Shown piece after piece: positions 30,927 to 40,700 of a DNA stretch of 64,000 bases; position 1 is the first letter of the stretch; the number at the start of each line of letters is the position of its first letter. The notes under the pieces were generated by a model. It made no database searches, had not been told where the DNA came from, and saw nothing but the letters and a program-made list of their open reading frames with translations. The position numbers and the translations under genes are program-made. The DNA lies in the NCBI RefSeq assembly GCF_000719955.1, contig NZ_JOII01000001.1, forward strand, positions 298,067-362,066. Reading direction: 5' to 3'. This DNA comes from Streptomyces albidoflavus (GTDB lineage: Bacteria > Actinomycetota > Actinomycetes > Streptomycetales > Streptomycetaceae).

Positions 30927-31540
30927 GGCTACTTGGTAGTCCTGTCTCTCGTAACGCTCTGGGACCCGGGGTCCGGTCTCTCTCTCCGACCCACGCGGTC
31001 GGGTGTGTCGCCTTCCCGCCCGTACGAAATTTCCTCGCGGAATCCCATCTGGGGGGCTGCGTTCCACACCGTGGCCACGCGGTTCGGTGAAGCCACACCT
31101 TGCGATGTGGTGACCACCGGGCGCCTGGCTGGTACCCCGCACACGCTTCCCGGAAGATTCCCGTACGTCCGCCACAGCGCTGCCTTCGGCGAACCTGGGG
31201 CAGTTGAGGCGACGAGTACTGTGGGACTCGCTTCCAGTCCTCCCGGCGGGAGGCGCGCGGCATCGGCACTCAACCGAGCAACCCGGACAGTCTGCCACAC
31301 GTGCCCCGCATAGAGCCAATCGAGCCGAGAAGCTTACCCCCGGCCTTCCCGCCGTCAAACGCGGACGCGGCCGAACGAGGGCGGGACACCCTTCGGGGAC
31401 CTTCCGCACGGGCGTTCCCTTACTCCCCCATCAGGGTGAACGCACCCGTTCGGAGCTCCCTGGCATGTGCCGGAGTCATATGTTGCTGCCCCGATGATCA
31501 GACCGGCCGCTTGTCCGCCGGTCCCGAGGCAGGAGCACTC
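30927..31540. other. S10 operon leader and promoter region
   Basis: 614 nt between divergent rpsJ and the Rpn-family gene with no convincing ORF. It includes the 25-nt element described separately. On the minus strand TTGGCT (31314-31319) and CAGACT (31289-31294), 19 nt apart, are a possible S10 promoter, which would give a leader of roughly 350 nt. No RNA gene was recognised. Confidence 0.4.
30986..31010 (-). promoter_or_regulatory. 25-nt hairpin element in S10 leader (copy 1 of 2)
   Basis: The element contains CCGACCCACGCGGTCGG on the plus strand, which in the minus-strand transcript forms a 6-bp stem (CCGACC/GGTCGG) with loop GCGTG, preceded by CGACACAC. The full 25 bases are identical to 57734-57758 in the str leader. 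It ends 59 nt before the rpsJ start. Confidence 0.7.
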
Positions 31541-32401
31541 ATGGTCAGCTCGCCCCACGAGGCGATGCACCGCGTCTTCCAGGACCATCCCGGCCTGTTC
31601 AGCCGGGTCGGCCCGGCACTCGGCGTGGACTTCCCCGCGTACACCTCGTTCGACGTCATGCCCACCGACCTCACCGAGCTCCAGCCCGTGGAGCGCCGGG
31701 TCGACACCCTCTTACGCTTCGACACCGAGCGCGACGGCTCGTTCCTGCTCGCCGTCGAGGCCCAGGGCAGGAAGGACCCCGCCAAGCTCGCGAGCTGGGC
31801 CTACTACCTCGGGTACCTGAACTCCAAGCACGAGGTCCCGCCCGTCCTGCTCGTCGTCTGCCAGGACCGCGCGACCGCGCGATGGGCCTCCCAGCCGATC
31901 CGGATCGGGCCGGCGGCATGGACCTCGTTCGCCGTCTTCCCTCTGGTCGCGGGCCCGCACAACCTGCCAGTGATCACCGATCCGGCAGAGGCCGCGGAGG
32001 ACCTCGCCCTGGCAGTCCTGGCCGCCGTCACCCACGCGAAGGAACCGGACGTCGGTGCCATACTGAAAGCCCTGTCCGCAGCGTTGCGCGACGTCCCGGA
32101 GGACGTGGCCGACCCCCTGACCGAACTCACCGCGCAAGGGCTCGGGAAGCTCCCGGCCGCCGATCTGTGGAGGAACCTGATGGCCGTGGATCTCTCGTTC
32201 TACAAGTCGCCGATCAGCCAGGAGATCCGGGCGGAAGGGGAAGCGCGGGCGCTGCTCCTGGTGCTCCGGGGACGCGGCTTCGACGTTCCCAGTGAGACGG
32301 AACAAACGATCTCCGCCTGCCGTGACAGGGCAGCGCTCGAGCGGTGGCTGAGCCGCGCCGGTACTGCCGCGAACCTGGACGAGGTCTTCGCCGACGACTG
32401 A
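31541..32401 (+). CDS. Rpn-family (PD-(D/E)XK nuclease-like) protein
   Basis: 286 residues. The N-terminal 120 residues resemble the Rpn/transposase_31 PD-(D/E)XK fold: HEAMHRVFQDHPGLF at the start, Asp55 in ERRVDTLL, then FLLAVEAQGRKD giving Glu73-Ala-Gln75 and Lys78, and YYLGYLNSKH. The C-terminal region is helical (SQEIRAEGEARALLLVL). Rpn proteins are putative recombination-promoting nucleases, found in many copies in Streptomyces; the specific role here is unknown. ATG at 31541 with AGGAG at 31531. Convergent with panD. Confidence 0.75.
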   Translation: MVSSPHEAMHRVFQDHPGLFSRVGPALGVDFPAYTSFDVMPTDLTELQPVERRVDTLLRFDTERDGSFLLAVEAQGRKDPAKLASWAYYLGYLNSKHEVPPVLLVVCQDRATARWASQPIRIGPAAWTSFAVFPLVAGPHNLPVITDPAEAAEDLALAVLAAVTHAKEPDVGAILKALSAALRDVPEDVADPLTELTAQGLGKLPAADLWRNLMAVDLSFYKSPISQEIRAEGEARALLLVLRGRGFDVPSETEQTISACRDRAALERWLSRAGTAANLDEVFADD

Positions 32402-32408
32402 CCTCGGC

Positions 32409-32454
32409 CGGCGAGGGGCCCGCAGCACGAACGCCGTGCCGCGGGCCCTCGCCG
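32409..32454. terminator. bidirectional hairpin between Rpn gene and panD
   Basis: A long near-perfect stem (about 19-20 bp, one bulge) with the arms CGGCGAGGGGCCCGC... and ...GCGGGCCCTCGCCG around an AACG-type loop, between the convergent stops at 32401 and 32467. Confidence 0.8.
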
Positions 32455-32466
32455 TACGCGCGGAGG

Positions 32467-32880
32467 CTAGACGCTCGCGGGGCTGCGTACCTGGTCGGTC
32501 CCGGGGACCGGCTCGCCCGGGTCCGTACCGAGCGTGACCACGTGGTTCTGGGCGTCGACGTGGACGACGGCCGGGACCAGGGAACGGGCCTCGGCGTCGT
32601 CGACCTGGGCGTAGCTGATGAGGATGACCAGGTCGCCGGGGTGGACGAGGTGGGCGGCGGCGCCGTTGACGCCGATGACGCCGGAGCCGCGTTCGCCCTC
32701 GATGACGTACGTCTCCAGCCGGGCCCCGTTGGTGATGTCGACGATGTGGACCAGCTCGCCGGGGAGCAGGTCGGCGGCGTCCATCAGGTCGCGGTCGACG
32801 GTCACGGAGCCGACGTAGTGCAGGTCGGCGTGGGTGACGGTGGCACGGTGGATCTTGGACTTGAACATGGTGCGCAACAT
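32467..32880 (-). CDS. panD: aspartate 1-decarboxylase
   Basis: Makes beta-alanine from aspartate for pantothenate and CoA synthesis. 137 residues. The pyruvoyl proenzyme self-cleaves between Gly24 and Ser25; here YVGSVTVD places Gly24-Ser25 exactly. [18 protein letters not shown] at the N-terminus and [16 protein letters not shown] are family signatures. ATG at 32880 with AGGAG upstream. Functionally related to coaA far upstream but not linked to panB/panC here. Confidence 0.97.
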   Translation of the reverse strand: MLRTMFKSKIHRATVTHADLHYVGSVTVDRDLMDAADLLPGELVHIVDITNGARLETYVIEGERGSGVIGVNGAAAHLVHPGDLVILISYAQVDDAEARSLVPAVVHVDAQNHVVTLGTDPGEPVPGTDQVRSPASV

Positions 32881-32968
32881 GCGGGTGCACTCCTGAGGGA
32901 AGGGGTCGCGCCCTCGGGGAGGTGCGCGCCTACGTCGCCATGGTAGAGCGGGGGCGGGGAGCGCGGGA

Positions 32969-33874
32969 TCAGTCGGCGGTGGCCCCCGCGCGGGCGCGGT
33001 CCCGGAGCGGAGCTTCCGCAGCGAACTGCTCGAACATCCGGGTCAGGGCCGAGCACGAGGTGCGACGGGCGGAGCCGTCGTCGGGGCCGTCCGGGAGCCG
33101 TTCCCACGGCACGGACGCGGCAGTCTCCGCTTCGTCGATCCAGGCGGCGCGGGCGGCGTGATCGGGAGCGTCGTCGGGGGCGATCACCTCGTACATCAGG
33201 GTGCTGCCGGCGGTGTTCACCGCGGTGCAGAGCGCGTTGACGCGGTCCCCGAGGCGGTTCGTACCGCTCTCCGTCCACTGCTGGAGCACCCGCGCCATGG
33301 CCAGTGCGGTCGGCTTGTGATCGACGGCGTCCAGCCGGAGCGCGGTGTTGATCATGTCCTGGTTGCCGCAGGCGACGACGGCCGGGCCGTAGTCGGGGCC
33401 GTCCCGGAACATCTCCGCCGACCACCACAGCCGAGCGAAGGCCTGGCTGTAGTGGGGGCCGACGAAACGGGCCGCGTTCACCTTCTTCGGCGCGGCCTCC
33501 TCGGACTGCCCCGCCGGCACGTGGCGCCAGAGCACGTAGTCGGGGGCCACGGCGAGCGCGAGGAAGTTCCACAGCCCCGGGTCCGCCGCTTCCGCGCGGG
33601 ACATCCGCACCGTCGCGTGCAGACGGGGCGCCAGCCAGGCGTCCGCGTCGGTCCGTGCGTCGGCGAAGCGGTCCATCGCCTCGTCGAGGATCTCGCGCAC
33701 CGGAGCGGTGCTCCAGCGGACGGCGTACCCGTCCAGCGGTGTGGCGGCACGCACGACGGCGACCTGAGGGATCTCGTCCTGCCCGGCCCGCACCCCCTCG
33801 GTGAGGAAGGAGGTCGCGCGGCCGGTGGTGAGCGAGGCGAGCCGCTCCGGGGGGTCGACGGGGTAGCTGTTCAT
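32969..33874 (-). CDS. DUF6339-like protein, third gene of the minus arm of the defence-like locus
   Basis: 301 residues. It resembles DUF6339 family proteins found beside DISARM-like helicases in actinobacteria (attribution from memory). Features: [18 protein letters not shown] start, a long central segment with [20 protein letters not shown] and [11 protein letters not shown], then [20 protein letters not shown] and helical [20 protein letters not shown]. No catalytic motif recognised. ATG at 33874 overlaps the preceding stop by 4 nt (ATGA) with GGAGG upstream, so it is coupled to it; an extended start at 33988 would overlap the upstream gene by over 100 nt. Function unknown. Confidence 0.7.
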   Translation of the reverse strand: MNSYPVDPPERLASLTTGRATSFLTEGVRAGQDEIPQVAVVRAATPLDGYAVRWSTAPVREILDEAMDRFADARTDADAWLAPRLHATVRMSRAEAADPGLWNFLALAVAPDYVLWRHVPAGQSEEAAPKKVNAARFVGPHYSQAFARLWWSAEMFRDGPDYGPAVVACGNQDMINTALRLDAVDHKPTALAMARVLQQWTESGTNRLGDRVNALCTAVNTAGSTLMYEVIAPDDAPDHAARAAWIDEAETAASVPWERLPDGPDDGSARRTSCSALTRMFEQFAAEAPLRDRARAGATAD

Positions 33875-34848
33875 CGACGCGCACCTCCCTGGGCGCGGGA
33901 GACGGCACGGATGGCGGCCGTCAGGTTCTTCGGCAGCGTGCCGCGCCGAGCCGCGGCGAACTGGATGCGGGACTGGACCTCTCCCCATCCGCGGCCGTCC
34001 GCCCGACGACTGTGTGCCTCGGCGAGGGCCTCCGCCAGGGGAAGCTCGGGGAAGACGTCGGGGAGCAGGGAGCGCAGGACGGCTCCCTGCCAGCCGCCGG
34101 GCAGGTGCGGGGTGCCGTCCTCGTCGAATTCGAGGTCGGCGAGTGCCGAGTGGAACATGGTGGACCAGGCATCAGCGGCGATCTGCGCCGCGAGCAGTCC
34201 GGCCGTCGCCTTCTCCAGCGGCCCGTGGGCACCCGACAGGAGTGGGGAGAGTCCTTCGAAGGAGGTGTTGAGGAGGATCGTCGGCTGTTCCCGCTCGGTG
34301 TCGATCAGCCAGGGGGCGTCGGCGAACCGTCGCAGCCACTCCTCGGGTCCGTCGCGGAAGTCCACCTCGACGATGTCCAGCTCACGTTGTCTGGTCGGGG
34401 TCCGGCCGTGCAGGTCCACCACCCACGGCGCGTCCGTCGTACCGATGACGCGGCCGTCGATCCCGCCGTAGGTGCCCACGACACACACGTCGAGGGTCGC
34501 CCTGGCGAGGTGGCAGGACCGGTGCACCCGGACCTCGCCGCGCCAGACGGAGTCGTCCCGCTGCTTGTCCAACCGGGTGACGACACGCGTGTTGGTGGCG
34601 CCCTCGCTCAGGACCGCGAAACAGCCGACTCGGGCCCAGGGGCCGTCGTCCACCTCACCCGCCGGAACGGAGACCTCCAGATCGAGAACGCCTTCCGTCC
34701 AGTCCTCCCGCTCCACCTGGTGCAGGGCGACGACACGCTCCGAGCGGGAGATCAACGACAGCTGGAGCGGCTTCCCGTCGATGTGGGCGCCCTTGACCGT
34801 GGCCTCGACCTTCCCGACCAGGGTCGGGTACGCGTACACCGTGCTCAT
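33871..34848 (-). CDS. unknown protein, middle gene of the minus arm
   Basis: 325 residues; not recognised. The N-terminal 200 residues look beta-rich (alternating hydrophobic strands, VYAYPTLVGKVEATVKGAHI, RVVALHQVER, DDGPWARVGCFAVLSEG, TLDVCVVGTYGGIDGRVIG), the C-terminal third is helical. A His/Asp-containing VVDLHGRTP is conserved-looking but not diagnostic. Its ATG overlaps the XRE-GHKL stop and its stop overlaps the DUF6339-like ATG, both as ATGA, so the three are one translational unit. Its place between an ATPase and DUF6339 suggests a partner or substrate adaptor of the ATPase (inference). Confidence 0.7.
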   Translation of the reverse strand: MSTVYAYPTLVGKVEATVKGAHIDGKPLQLSLISRSERVVALHQVEREDWTEGVLDLEVSVPAGEVDDGPWARVGCFAVLSEGATNTRVVTRLDKQRDDSVWRGEVRVHRSCHLARATLDVCVVGTYGGIDGRVIGTTDAPWVVDLHGRTPTRQRELDIVEVDFRDGPEEWLRRFADAPWLIDTEREQPTILLNTSFEGLSPLLSGAHGPLEKATAGLLAAQIAADAWSTMFHSALADLEFDEDGTPHLPGGWQGAVLRSLLPDVFPELPLAEALAEAHSRRADGRGWGEVQSRIQFAAARRGTLPKNLTAAIRAVSRAQGGARR

Positions 34849-36932
34849 GCCGAGACCTCTCGCGCCTGCTGGACGTCCACGATCACGCCGGCCATGGCGG
34901 CGGCGACCGGATGGCTCTCGACTGCGGTGACTCCTCGGAAGCGCGCCGACCGTACGTCGGGGGCGACGAGGAGTCTGTCCCCGACGACCTCGCAGTTCTC
35001 CAGAGGTTCGAGGGCCGCCCAGGCCAGCGACGGGCGGCCGCCCGAGCGCACGTCGAACTTGGCCACCGGTTTCATCTGCCACCGCTCGTCACGGCGCGGC
35101 ACGGTCAGCGTGACGTCGAGGGTCCAGGCGCCGTCGGCGTCCACCCGGCCCGTCACCCGGTCCACGGCCGGCTGTCCCGGTCCGCGGCGACCGCCACCCG
35201 GCGTCGGGACGTCGAGGCGGAGCAGCTTGCGCAGCACTTCCGGGCCGTCCTCCCGCTGCCCGTCGGTCCGCCGTCCGATCACCGCGTGGAGCGCCTTGTC
35301 CATGGCGGCGTTGAACTCGGTGAGCCGACGGGGGGCGTTGGCATAGGTGGCGGTGAGGTCCTCGGTGGCACCCCACTTGTCGTGCTCCGGTGGTTCGGCG
35401 GCACGCAGGAACGCCTCGGCGGCGCGTGTCACCGCGTCGTCGCGTCCCGTGGCCGAGCCGGCGAGCAGGACCGCCTGAAAGGGATCGACTCCCATGCCCA
35501 GTCCGCGCGGGCGTCGCGCCATGACCCTCATCCGGGTGCCCCGCATGCAGATGACGCGGCTGTGCTCCTGGTCGGTGCCGTCGGCGGCGGTGACCAGCAG
35601 CACCGCTCGGTGTTCGTGGGTCGTGGACCGCTTTCCGCTGACGCGCGGCGTCGGTACGGCGAGCGGCACCTCCGTGGCGGCGACCTGACCGGCGGAGGTC
35701 AGCTCGGCGACCGTCTCGCCGTCGAGGTGCGCCCGCAGGGCGCGGGTCAGCGCGGGGTGCCGCTCGACCGGGTCGACCCGCCGGTCGGGGACCACCGTCT
35801 CGCCGTTCCGCAGGGCGCGGACGGACGCGTCGAGCATGGCGGGGGTGGAGCGGCCGGAGGTCATGGCGGCCCAGAAGTTGTCCGCCAGGGCCTGGTCGAG
35901 CGCGTCGCGCATCGACTCCAGGCTGTCACTGCTCCCGGCCGCGTCATGTGCGCCGACCACGAGGAAGGACGTTCCTGGGTCGTCGCCGTCCCGCTCCAGG
36001 CAGAGGTCGGCGACGACTCGTTCGTCGGCCCACCAGGAACGGGAGACGCCCTGGTGCTCCTTCTCGGTGTCGGGCTCGCCGAGCCAGGCCGGGCCCGCGT
36101 AGGCGACTCCGTCGACCTCGCGCCAGGGGAGGTCGAGGCGTCCGACGACCCTGCGCTCGGTACGCCCCTCGTGCGCCTCGGACAGGGTGCTGTTCATCAG
36201 GACCAGGCCCAGCCGGCTGGCCGCCCACAGGGTCGCCTTGCCCAGGCCGTAGGAGCCACCGGCGCGGTCGTCCCGCTTGTGACTGTCGAGTTGGCGTCGC
36301 ACGACGGCCGCGTACCGCCCGTCCGCGTACTCCGGTCCGGTCAGCCCGGAGGCGTTGTAGTCGTCGACCCGCAGCAGGAGCAGCGAGGATTCCTCGCGGA
36401 GCGCGCGGAGCCCCTCCGCCAGGACCCGTGCGACCTTCTGGCGCGACTGTGCGGCGGCCTCGTAGTGCGGTGCGACCTCGTCCCACTTGAGGGCCGTGAG
36501 GAAGGAGTTCAGGTGCTCCCCGGTCAGCTCGTGCAGGGTGAAGCGGACCCGCACCGGGCGGTCGTGGTCCAGGCGCTCGTCGAGGGAGTTCTGCGTGACC
36601 TCGCGGGCCAGGACGGCGAGGTCGGCGTCGAAGGCGAAGGCGGCGGCGTTGCCGTACTCCCGGCCGCCGTCCAGGTGGGCGGTGCGGTGGTACCAGCCGA
36701 TGGGGCGGGCGCCGCCGGTGTCGGTGTCCCGGGTGACCAGGGTTGCCAGGTCGGTCCCGAGGACTTCGGCGATCTTCGCCATCATCTCGGTCCGGGGACG
36801 CGCCCGACCAGTGACCCAGGCCGAGACCGCGGCACGGGTGAGGCCCAGCCGCTGCGCGAAGTCCGCCTGCGACAACTGGGTACGCCGCAACTGCCGTCCG
36901 AGCCAGACGCCGAACTCCTCGGACTCCTCCAT
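34845..36932 (-). CDS. XRE-HTH / GHKL-ATPase fusion protein
   Basis: 695 residues. Residues 8-60 form an XRE/Cro-type helix-turn-helix (LSQADFAQRLGLTRAAVSAW). Residues about 100-240 carry the GHKL (HSP90/MutL/histidine-kinase) ATP-binding motifs: N-box EVTQNSLDER (Glu111, Asn115, Asp118), a VDDYNASGLTG segment resembling the DxGxG box, and GGSYGLGKATLW as the G2-type lid. The remainder is unassigned and includes MRGTRMRVMARR. A repressor domain on an ATPase implies a switch that releases DNA on sensing something (inference). ATG 36932 gives the XRE domain directly after Met-Glu-Glu; an upstream ATG at 37001 is less likely. Confidence 0.85.
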   Translation of the reverse strand: MEESEEFGVWLGRQLRRTQLSQADFAQRLGLTRAAVSAWVTGRARPRTEMMAKIAEVLGTDLATLVTRDTDTGGARPIGWYHRTAHLDGGREYGNAAAFAFDADLAVLAREVTQNSLDERLDHDRPVRVRFTLHELTGEHLNSFLTALKWDEVAPHYEAAAQSRQKVARVLAEGLRALREESSLLLLRVDDYNASGLTGPEYADGRYAAVVRRQLDSHKRDDRAGGSYGLGKATLWAASRLGLVLMNSTLSEAHEGRTERRVVGRLDLPWREVDGVAYAGPAWLGEPDTEKEHQGVSRSWWADERVVADLCLERDGDDPGTSFLVVGAHDAAGSSDSLESMRDALDQALADNFWAAMTSGRSTPAMLDASVRALRNGETVVPDRRVDPVERHPALTRALRAHLDGETVAELTSAGQVAATEVPLAVPTPRVSGKRSTTHEHRAVLLVTAADGTDQEHSRVICMRGTRMRVMARRPRGLGMGVDPFQAVLLAGSATGRDDAVTRAAEAFLRAAEPPEHDKWGATEDLTATYANAPRRLTEFNAAMDKALHAVIGRRTDGQREDGPEVLRKLLRLDVPTPGGGRRGPGQPAVDRVTGRVDADGAWTLDVTLTVPRRDERWQMKPVAKFDVRSGGRPSLAWAALEPLENCEVVGDRLLVAPDVRSARFRGVTAVESHPVAAAMAGVIVDVQQAREVSA

Positions 36933-37247
36933 GGCCGCCACTCCCCTTCTCCTGCAGGAGACCAAGACTAGCATCACCTTTGACACGCCTATGCTTGTCA
37001 AATCTAGTTAGACATCAGAGTCTGGTTACTGCGCCAGCAGTGGTGGAGATTTTTCTTCGCACCCCAAGATCGGGAACGCCGACTCGGCGTGGTACGGTCT
37101 TTTCGGCAACTCCCCACCCGGTTCCGGCCGTTGAAGGATGTGCCACCAAAAATCGACGGGAGAGCTCCGTCTTCAGACCGGCCAGCAGGTCGTCATCAGC
37201 ATCCATGGCGGCGGGCATCTTCGGCATGTCCGCAGGGAGGGGTATAC
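36933..37247. other. divergent regulatory region of the two-armed locus
   Basis: 315 nt between the XRE-GHKL gene and the small protein gene, more AT-rich than its surroundings. It holds the palindrome at 36979-37002. No other convincing gene is seen; the stretch 37020-37230 could be a leader of the plus arm. Confidence 0.55.
36979..37002. promoter_or_regulatory. palindromic operator overlapping a divergent promoter
   Basis: TTTGACA (36979-36985) and TGTCAAA (36996-37002) form a perfect 7-bp inverted repeat with a 10-nt spacer, 47 nt upstream of the XRE-GHKL start. Reading plus, TTGACA (36980-36985) is followed by TCTAGT or TAGTTA at 17-19 nt, a plausible promoter for the plus arm. ACTAG/CTAGT boxes flank it. 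It is a good candidate operator for the XRE protein. Confidence 0.6.
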
Positions 37248-37625
37248 ATGAGCACGGACGACGAGGCCTTCATGGCACGTTTCATCCGCCGGTACGACAA
37301 CACGGAGGACCCGTATCTCCGCGCCGAGCTTCTCGCGAGCTCCGGCATCCATCCCGCGAGCCTCGCCTCCGCCCGGAAGCGCCTCGCCCGCGGGAACAGC
37401 ACCGCCCAGCCGACCACCGAGCAGACGACCACCCCTTCCGTCCCGCCGGTGCGCCGCAAGAAGTCCCGGACCAGCCGTCGCCCCTCCACCCCTCGGGGCA
37501 CCTCCGGTCCGCGCACCTACAAGGTCACCCGCACCACGCGGAAGTCGCGCCGGAGTGGAACCAGGACGGTCGTGACGACGGTCGTCACCGTTGTCACCAC
37601 CACGGTGACGACCTTCTCCCGCTGA
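37248..37625 (+). CDS. small basic protein, first gene of the plus arm
   Basis: 125 residues, not recognised. Residues 1-45 are mixed and helical (FMARFIRRYDNTEDPYLRAE; GIHPASLASARKRLARGN), then a Thr/Ser/Pro/Arg-rich basic region (RRKKSRTSRRP, TTRKSRRSGTR) and a striking C-terminal Thr/Val run (VTTVVTVVTTTVTTFSR). Strong AGGGAGG at 37234-37240, 7 nt before the ATG, argues that it is translated. It resembles a nucleic-acid-binding or structural tail. A perfect hairpin terminator follows, so it can be transcribed separately from the helicase gene downstream. Confidence 0.65.
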   Translation: MSTDDEAFMARFIRRYDNTEDPYLRAELLASSGIHPASLASARKRLARGNSTAQPTTEQTTTPSVPPVRRKKSRTSRRPSTPRGTSGPRTYKVTRTTRKSRRSGTRTVVTTVVTVVTTTVTTFSR

Positions 37626-37695
37626 CCGCTCCCCCCGCGCCGCCCCACATCGGCTGAAGCACCCCCCGCACACCCTCAGGCCCACGTTCGCCTGC

Positions 37696-37728
37696 CGGGG
37701 TGCCGGCGTCGTACGCGCCGGCACCCCG
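37696..37728 (+). terminator. hairpin between small protein gene and sacsin-like helicase gene
   Basis: CGGGGTGCCGGCG (37696-37708) and CGCCGGCACCCCG (37716-37728) form a perfect 13-bp stem with a 7-nt loop, 70 nt after the stop of the small gene. It could terminate the small transcript or attenuate the downstream helicase operon. Confidence 0.75.
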
Positions 37729-37786
37729 CCGACCCTCCCCCCGCGCGTCCTCGGTTCCTCCCCTCTTCTCAGAGACAGGTGCTCTC

Positions 37787-40700
37787 ATGGCCGACCGGCA
37801 GTTCGCCGACCCCTCCGTCCCTCCCGTGATCGAGACCGTGCTGCGGCAGTCCGAGACCGTCCTGCGGACCTACCAGGTCGACCCGGGGCTGGTGCAGGAG
37901 CACGCCAACGGCGAACGTCGCATCACCCAGGGCGGGTACGGCGAGCGGCAGTTGCTCGAACTCGTGCAGAACGCGGCCGACGAGATCGCCAACGCGCCCG
38001 GCGGCAAGCTGCACGTCGTCCTCACCGAGGACCACCTGTACTGCGCGAACGAGGGCACCCCCGTGACGCCGGAGGGCGCGGAGACCATCCTGCGGATGAG
38101 CGTCTCCCGCAAGCGCGGCGGGCAGATCGGCCGCTTCGGGGTCGGAGTGAAGTCGGTGCTCTCCGTCAGCGACTCCCCGCAGTTCTTCAGCGACCACGGC
38201 GCCTTCGGCTTCGGCTTCGACCGGGACTGGTCCGCCGCCGAGATCGCCGAGGCCCTCGGCCTCGACGGGGCGGCCGACCTGAGCATGGAGACCCCGGTGC
38301 TCCGTATGGCCCGGCCGCTCGACGTCGACCAGGAACGGTCCGACGACCCGGTGCTGGACAAGTTGCTGACCTGGGCCACCACCGTCGTCCGGCTGCCGTT
38401 GATGCCGGGCGCCGCCCAGCGCCTGGGTCACGACATCAGCGGGCACCGGAGCGCGGACGGCCACACGACCGAGCCGTTCCCCGCGCGCTTCCAGCTCTTC
38501 TCCCCGCACGTCGGACAGGTGTTCCTGCACGACGAGCGGGCCATGCCGCCTGCCCGCCGCGAGATCTCGATCGACTCCGACGGGGTCCACCGTGTCCTCA
38601 AGGAGGTGGCGCGGGGCGCCAAGCAGACCACCGAACGGTGGCGGGTCTTCACCACCCAGCACTCCCCCACCAGCGAGGTCGCCGACAGCGCCGGCGAGCT
38701 GCACAACCGGCCGGAACTGGACATCTCCTGGGCGGTGCCGGAGTACACGGTGCGCAACGGTCTGCACACCGTGCCCTCGGGCAAGGGAACCTTCTGGGCC
38801 TTCTTCCCCACCGAGTACGAGATCTCGCTGTCCGGCATCCTCAACGCCCCGTGGAAGACGAACGAGGACAGGCAGCACCTCCTGGACGGCAGTCCGTTCA
38901 ACCGGGAGCTGCTCCGGGTCGCCTCCCGTCTCGTCCTCGACACGCTGCCGGAGCTGTCGCCGGCCGAGGACCCCGCCGCGTACCTGCCGCTCCTCCCGGG
39001 CCGCAGCAAGGAGAAGCTCAACTGGGCGGACGACTACTTCCTCCGGCAGTTCTGGCCCATGGCCGCCCGGAGCCCCTCCCTGCCCGACCAGAACGGCGTG
39101 CTGCGTGTCCCGGGCGAGTTGCGCGTCCCGCCCACCGGTCTCGACAAGGAATGGGTGCAGATCTGGTCCGAGTACGAGGGCCGGCCCAGCGACTGGCTGC
39201 ACAGTTCGGTCGACGCGGTGGACACCGCGCTGCGGCGCGGCAAGATGGGGCACATCCTGGACGCGGCCGGGCAGTCACCGGAGAGCGTCAAGGAGTGGCT
39301 GGAGGCGCTCGTCTCCGACGGCACGGCCGAGGCGTCCTCCCACGCCATCGAGATCCTTTCGCTGATGGTGCTGAAGGACGGTGCCTCGCGCCTGCGCGGG
39401 GACTCGGACATCACCGCCGAGGCCCGCACGGCCCGGATCGTGCTCACCGAGGGACACGGGATGGTCGCGCCCGTGCCCGGCGAGGTCTTCCACCGGACCG
39501 CCGCCGACACGCTCAGCGACGACATGGTCTACGTGCACCCGTCGATCTCGGACCGCCCGGAGATGGCCCGCCACCTGCACAACATCGGCATCCGCGTCGC
39601 CGACGCGCAGGGCCGGTTCGAGGGCGTCCTCGACCAGGGCTTCGACCACTACGACCAGAACGCCTGGGCCAACTTCTGGGTCCTGCTGCGCAGCGCGGGC
39701 GGCAGCGCGCAGGTCGAACGCATCCGCGCCAAGGTGCCGAAGCCGACGCAGACCCTGCGGGTCCGGACCCTCGACGGCCGTTTCCGGGCCATGCGGGACA
39801 CCCTCCTGCCCGGGCCCGTGGTCCCCGGGGACGGCAGCCGGGACGCCACCGTCGCCGTCGACCTCGCCTTTCACGACAGCGACCGGGCGATCTTCCGCGA
39901 CCTCGGACTCGTCGACCGCCCCACCGGCGGCCACCGCGCGACGGACGAGGCCTGGTTCGAGGAGTACCGGCAGGCGGTCCACGACCTGCACCTGCGCTCC
40001 CTTCCCAGCAGCGCTCCCCGCCCCAACATCTCCCGGCTCACCATCGAGGGGGCGCCCACCCTCGGCCCGCTGCACCTGCTGCCCCGGCTGTCGGAGGAGG
40101 GCCGGGCCGCCTTCGTGGCCGCGCTGCCGCCCGGGGACATCTCTCAGCACTGGCAGATGCGGTACGGCGCTGCCGTCAACACTCGTAAGCCCGTGACCTC
40201 CCCGCTGCGCTGGATGATCGCCAAGCACGGTCTGGTGCGGACCTCGCTGGGCCTCACCCGCGTCTCCGAGGCGGTCGGCCCGCAGCTCAAGAAGTACGGG
40301 ACGGTGCTGCCCGTCGCCGCGATCCCGGAGGAGACGGCGCGCCGGCTCGGCATGCCCACCGCTCCCGAGGAGGTGCCGGTCAGCCGCTGGAACAAGCTTC
40401 TGGAACTGGTGCTGCGCAGCGAGGACGACGCCTTCATCGGTCGCGCCTACGCCCTGCTGCACCGGGTCGGCTTCGAGTTCCCCGACGACGTGCTCACCCG
40501 CTGCCGGGTGGGAGCGATTTGGGAGGAGCGCCCGGACAGCGAGATCGCGGTCGCGACCAACCCGGTGCAGTTCGAGGAGCTGGTCCGGGAGGGACTGCCC
40601 GCCCTGCTGGTCGCCGAGAAGGGCGACCTCGCGACGGCGAAGGCCATGATCGAGGAATGGGGGATGCTCAAGGTCTCCGACGTGATCAGTCGGGAGATCG

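Noticed and set aside
31541-32401. Transposase of an active insertion sequence
   Set aside because: Rpn proteins share a transposase-like annotation but no terminal inverted repeats or target-site duplications flank the gene.
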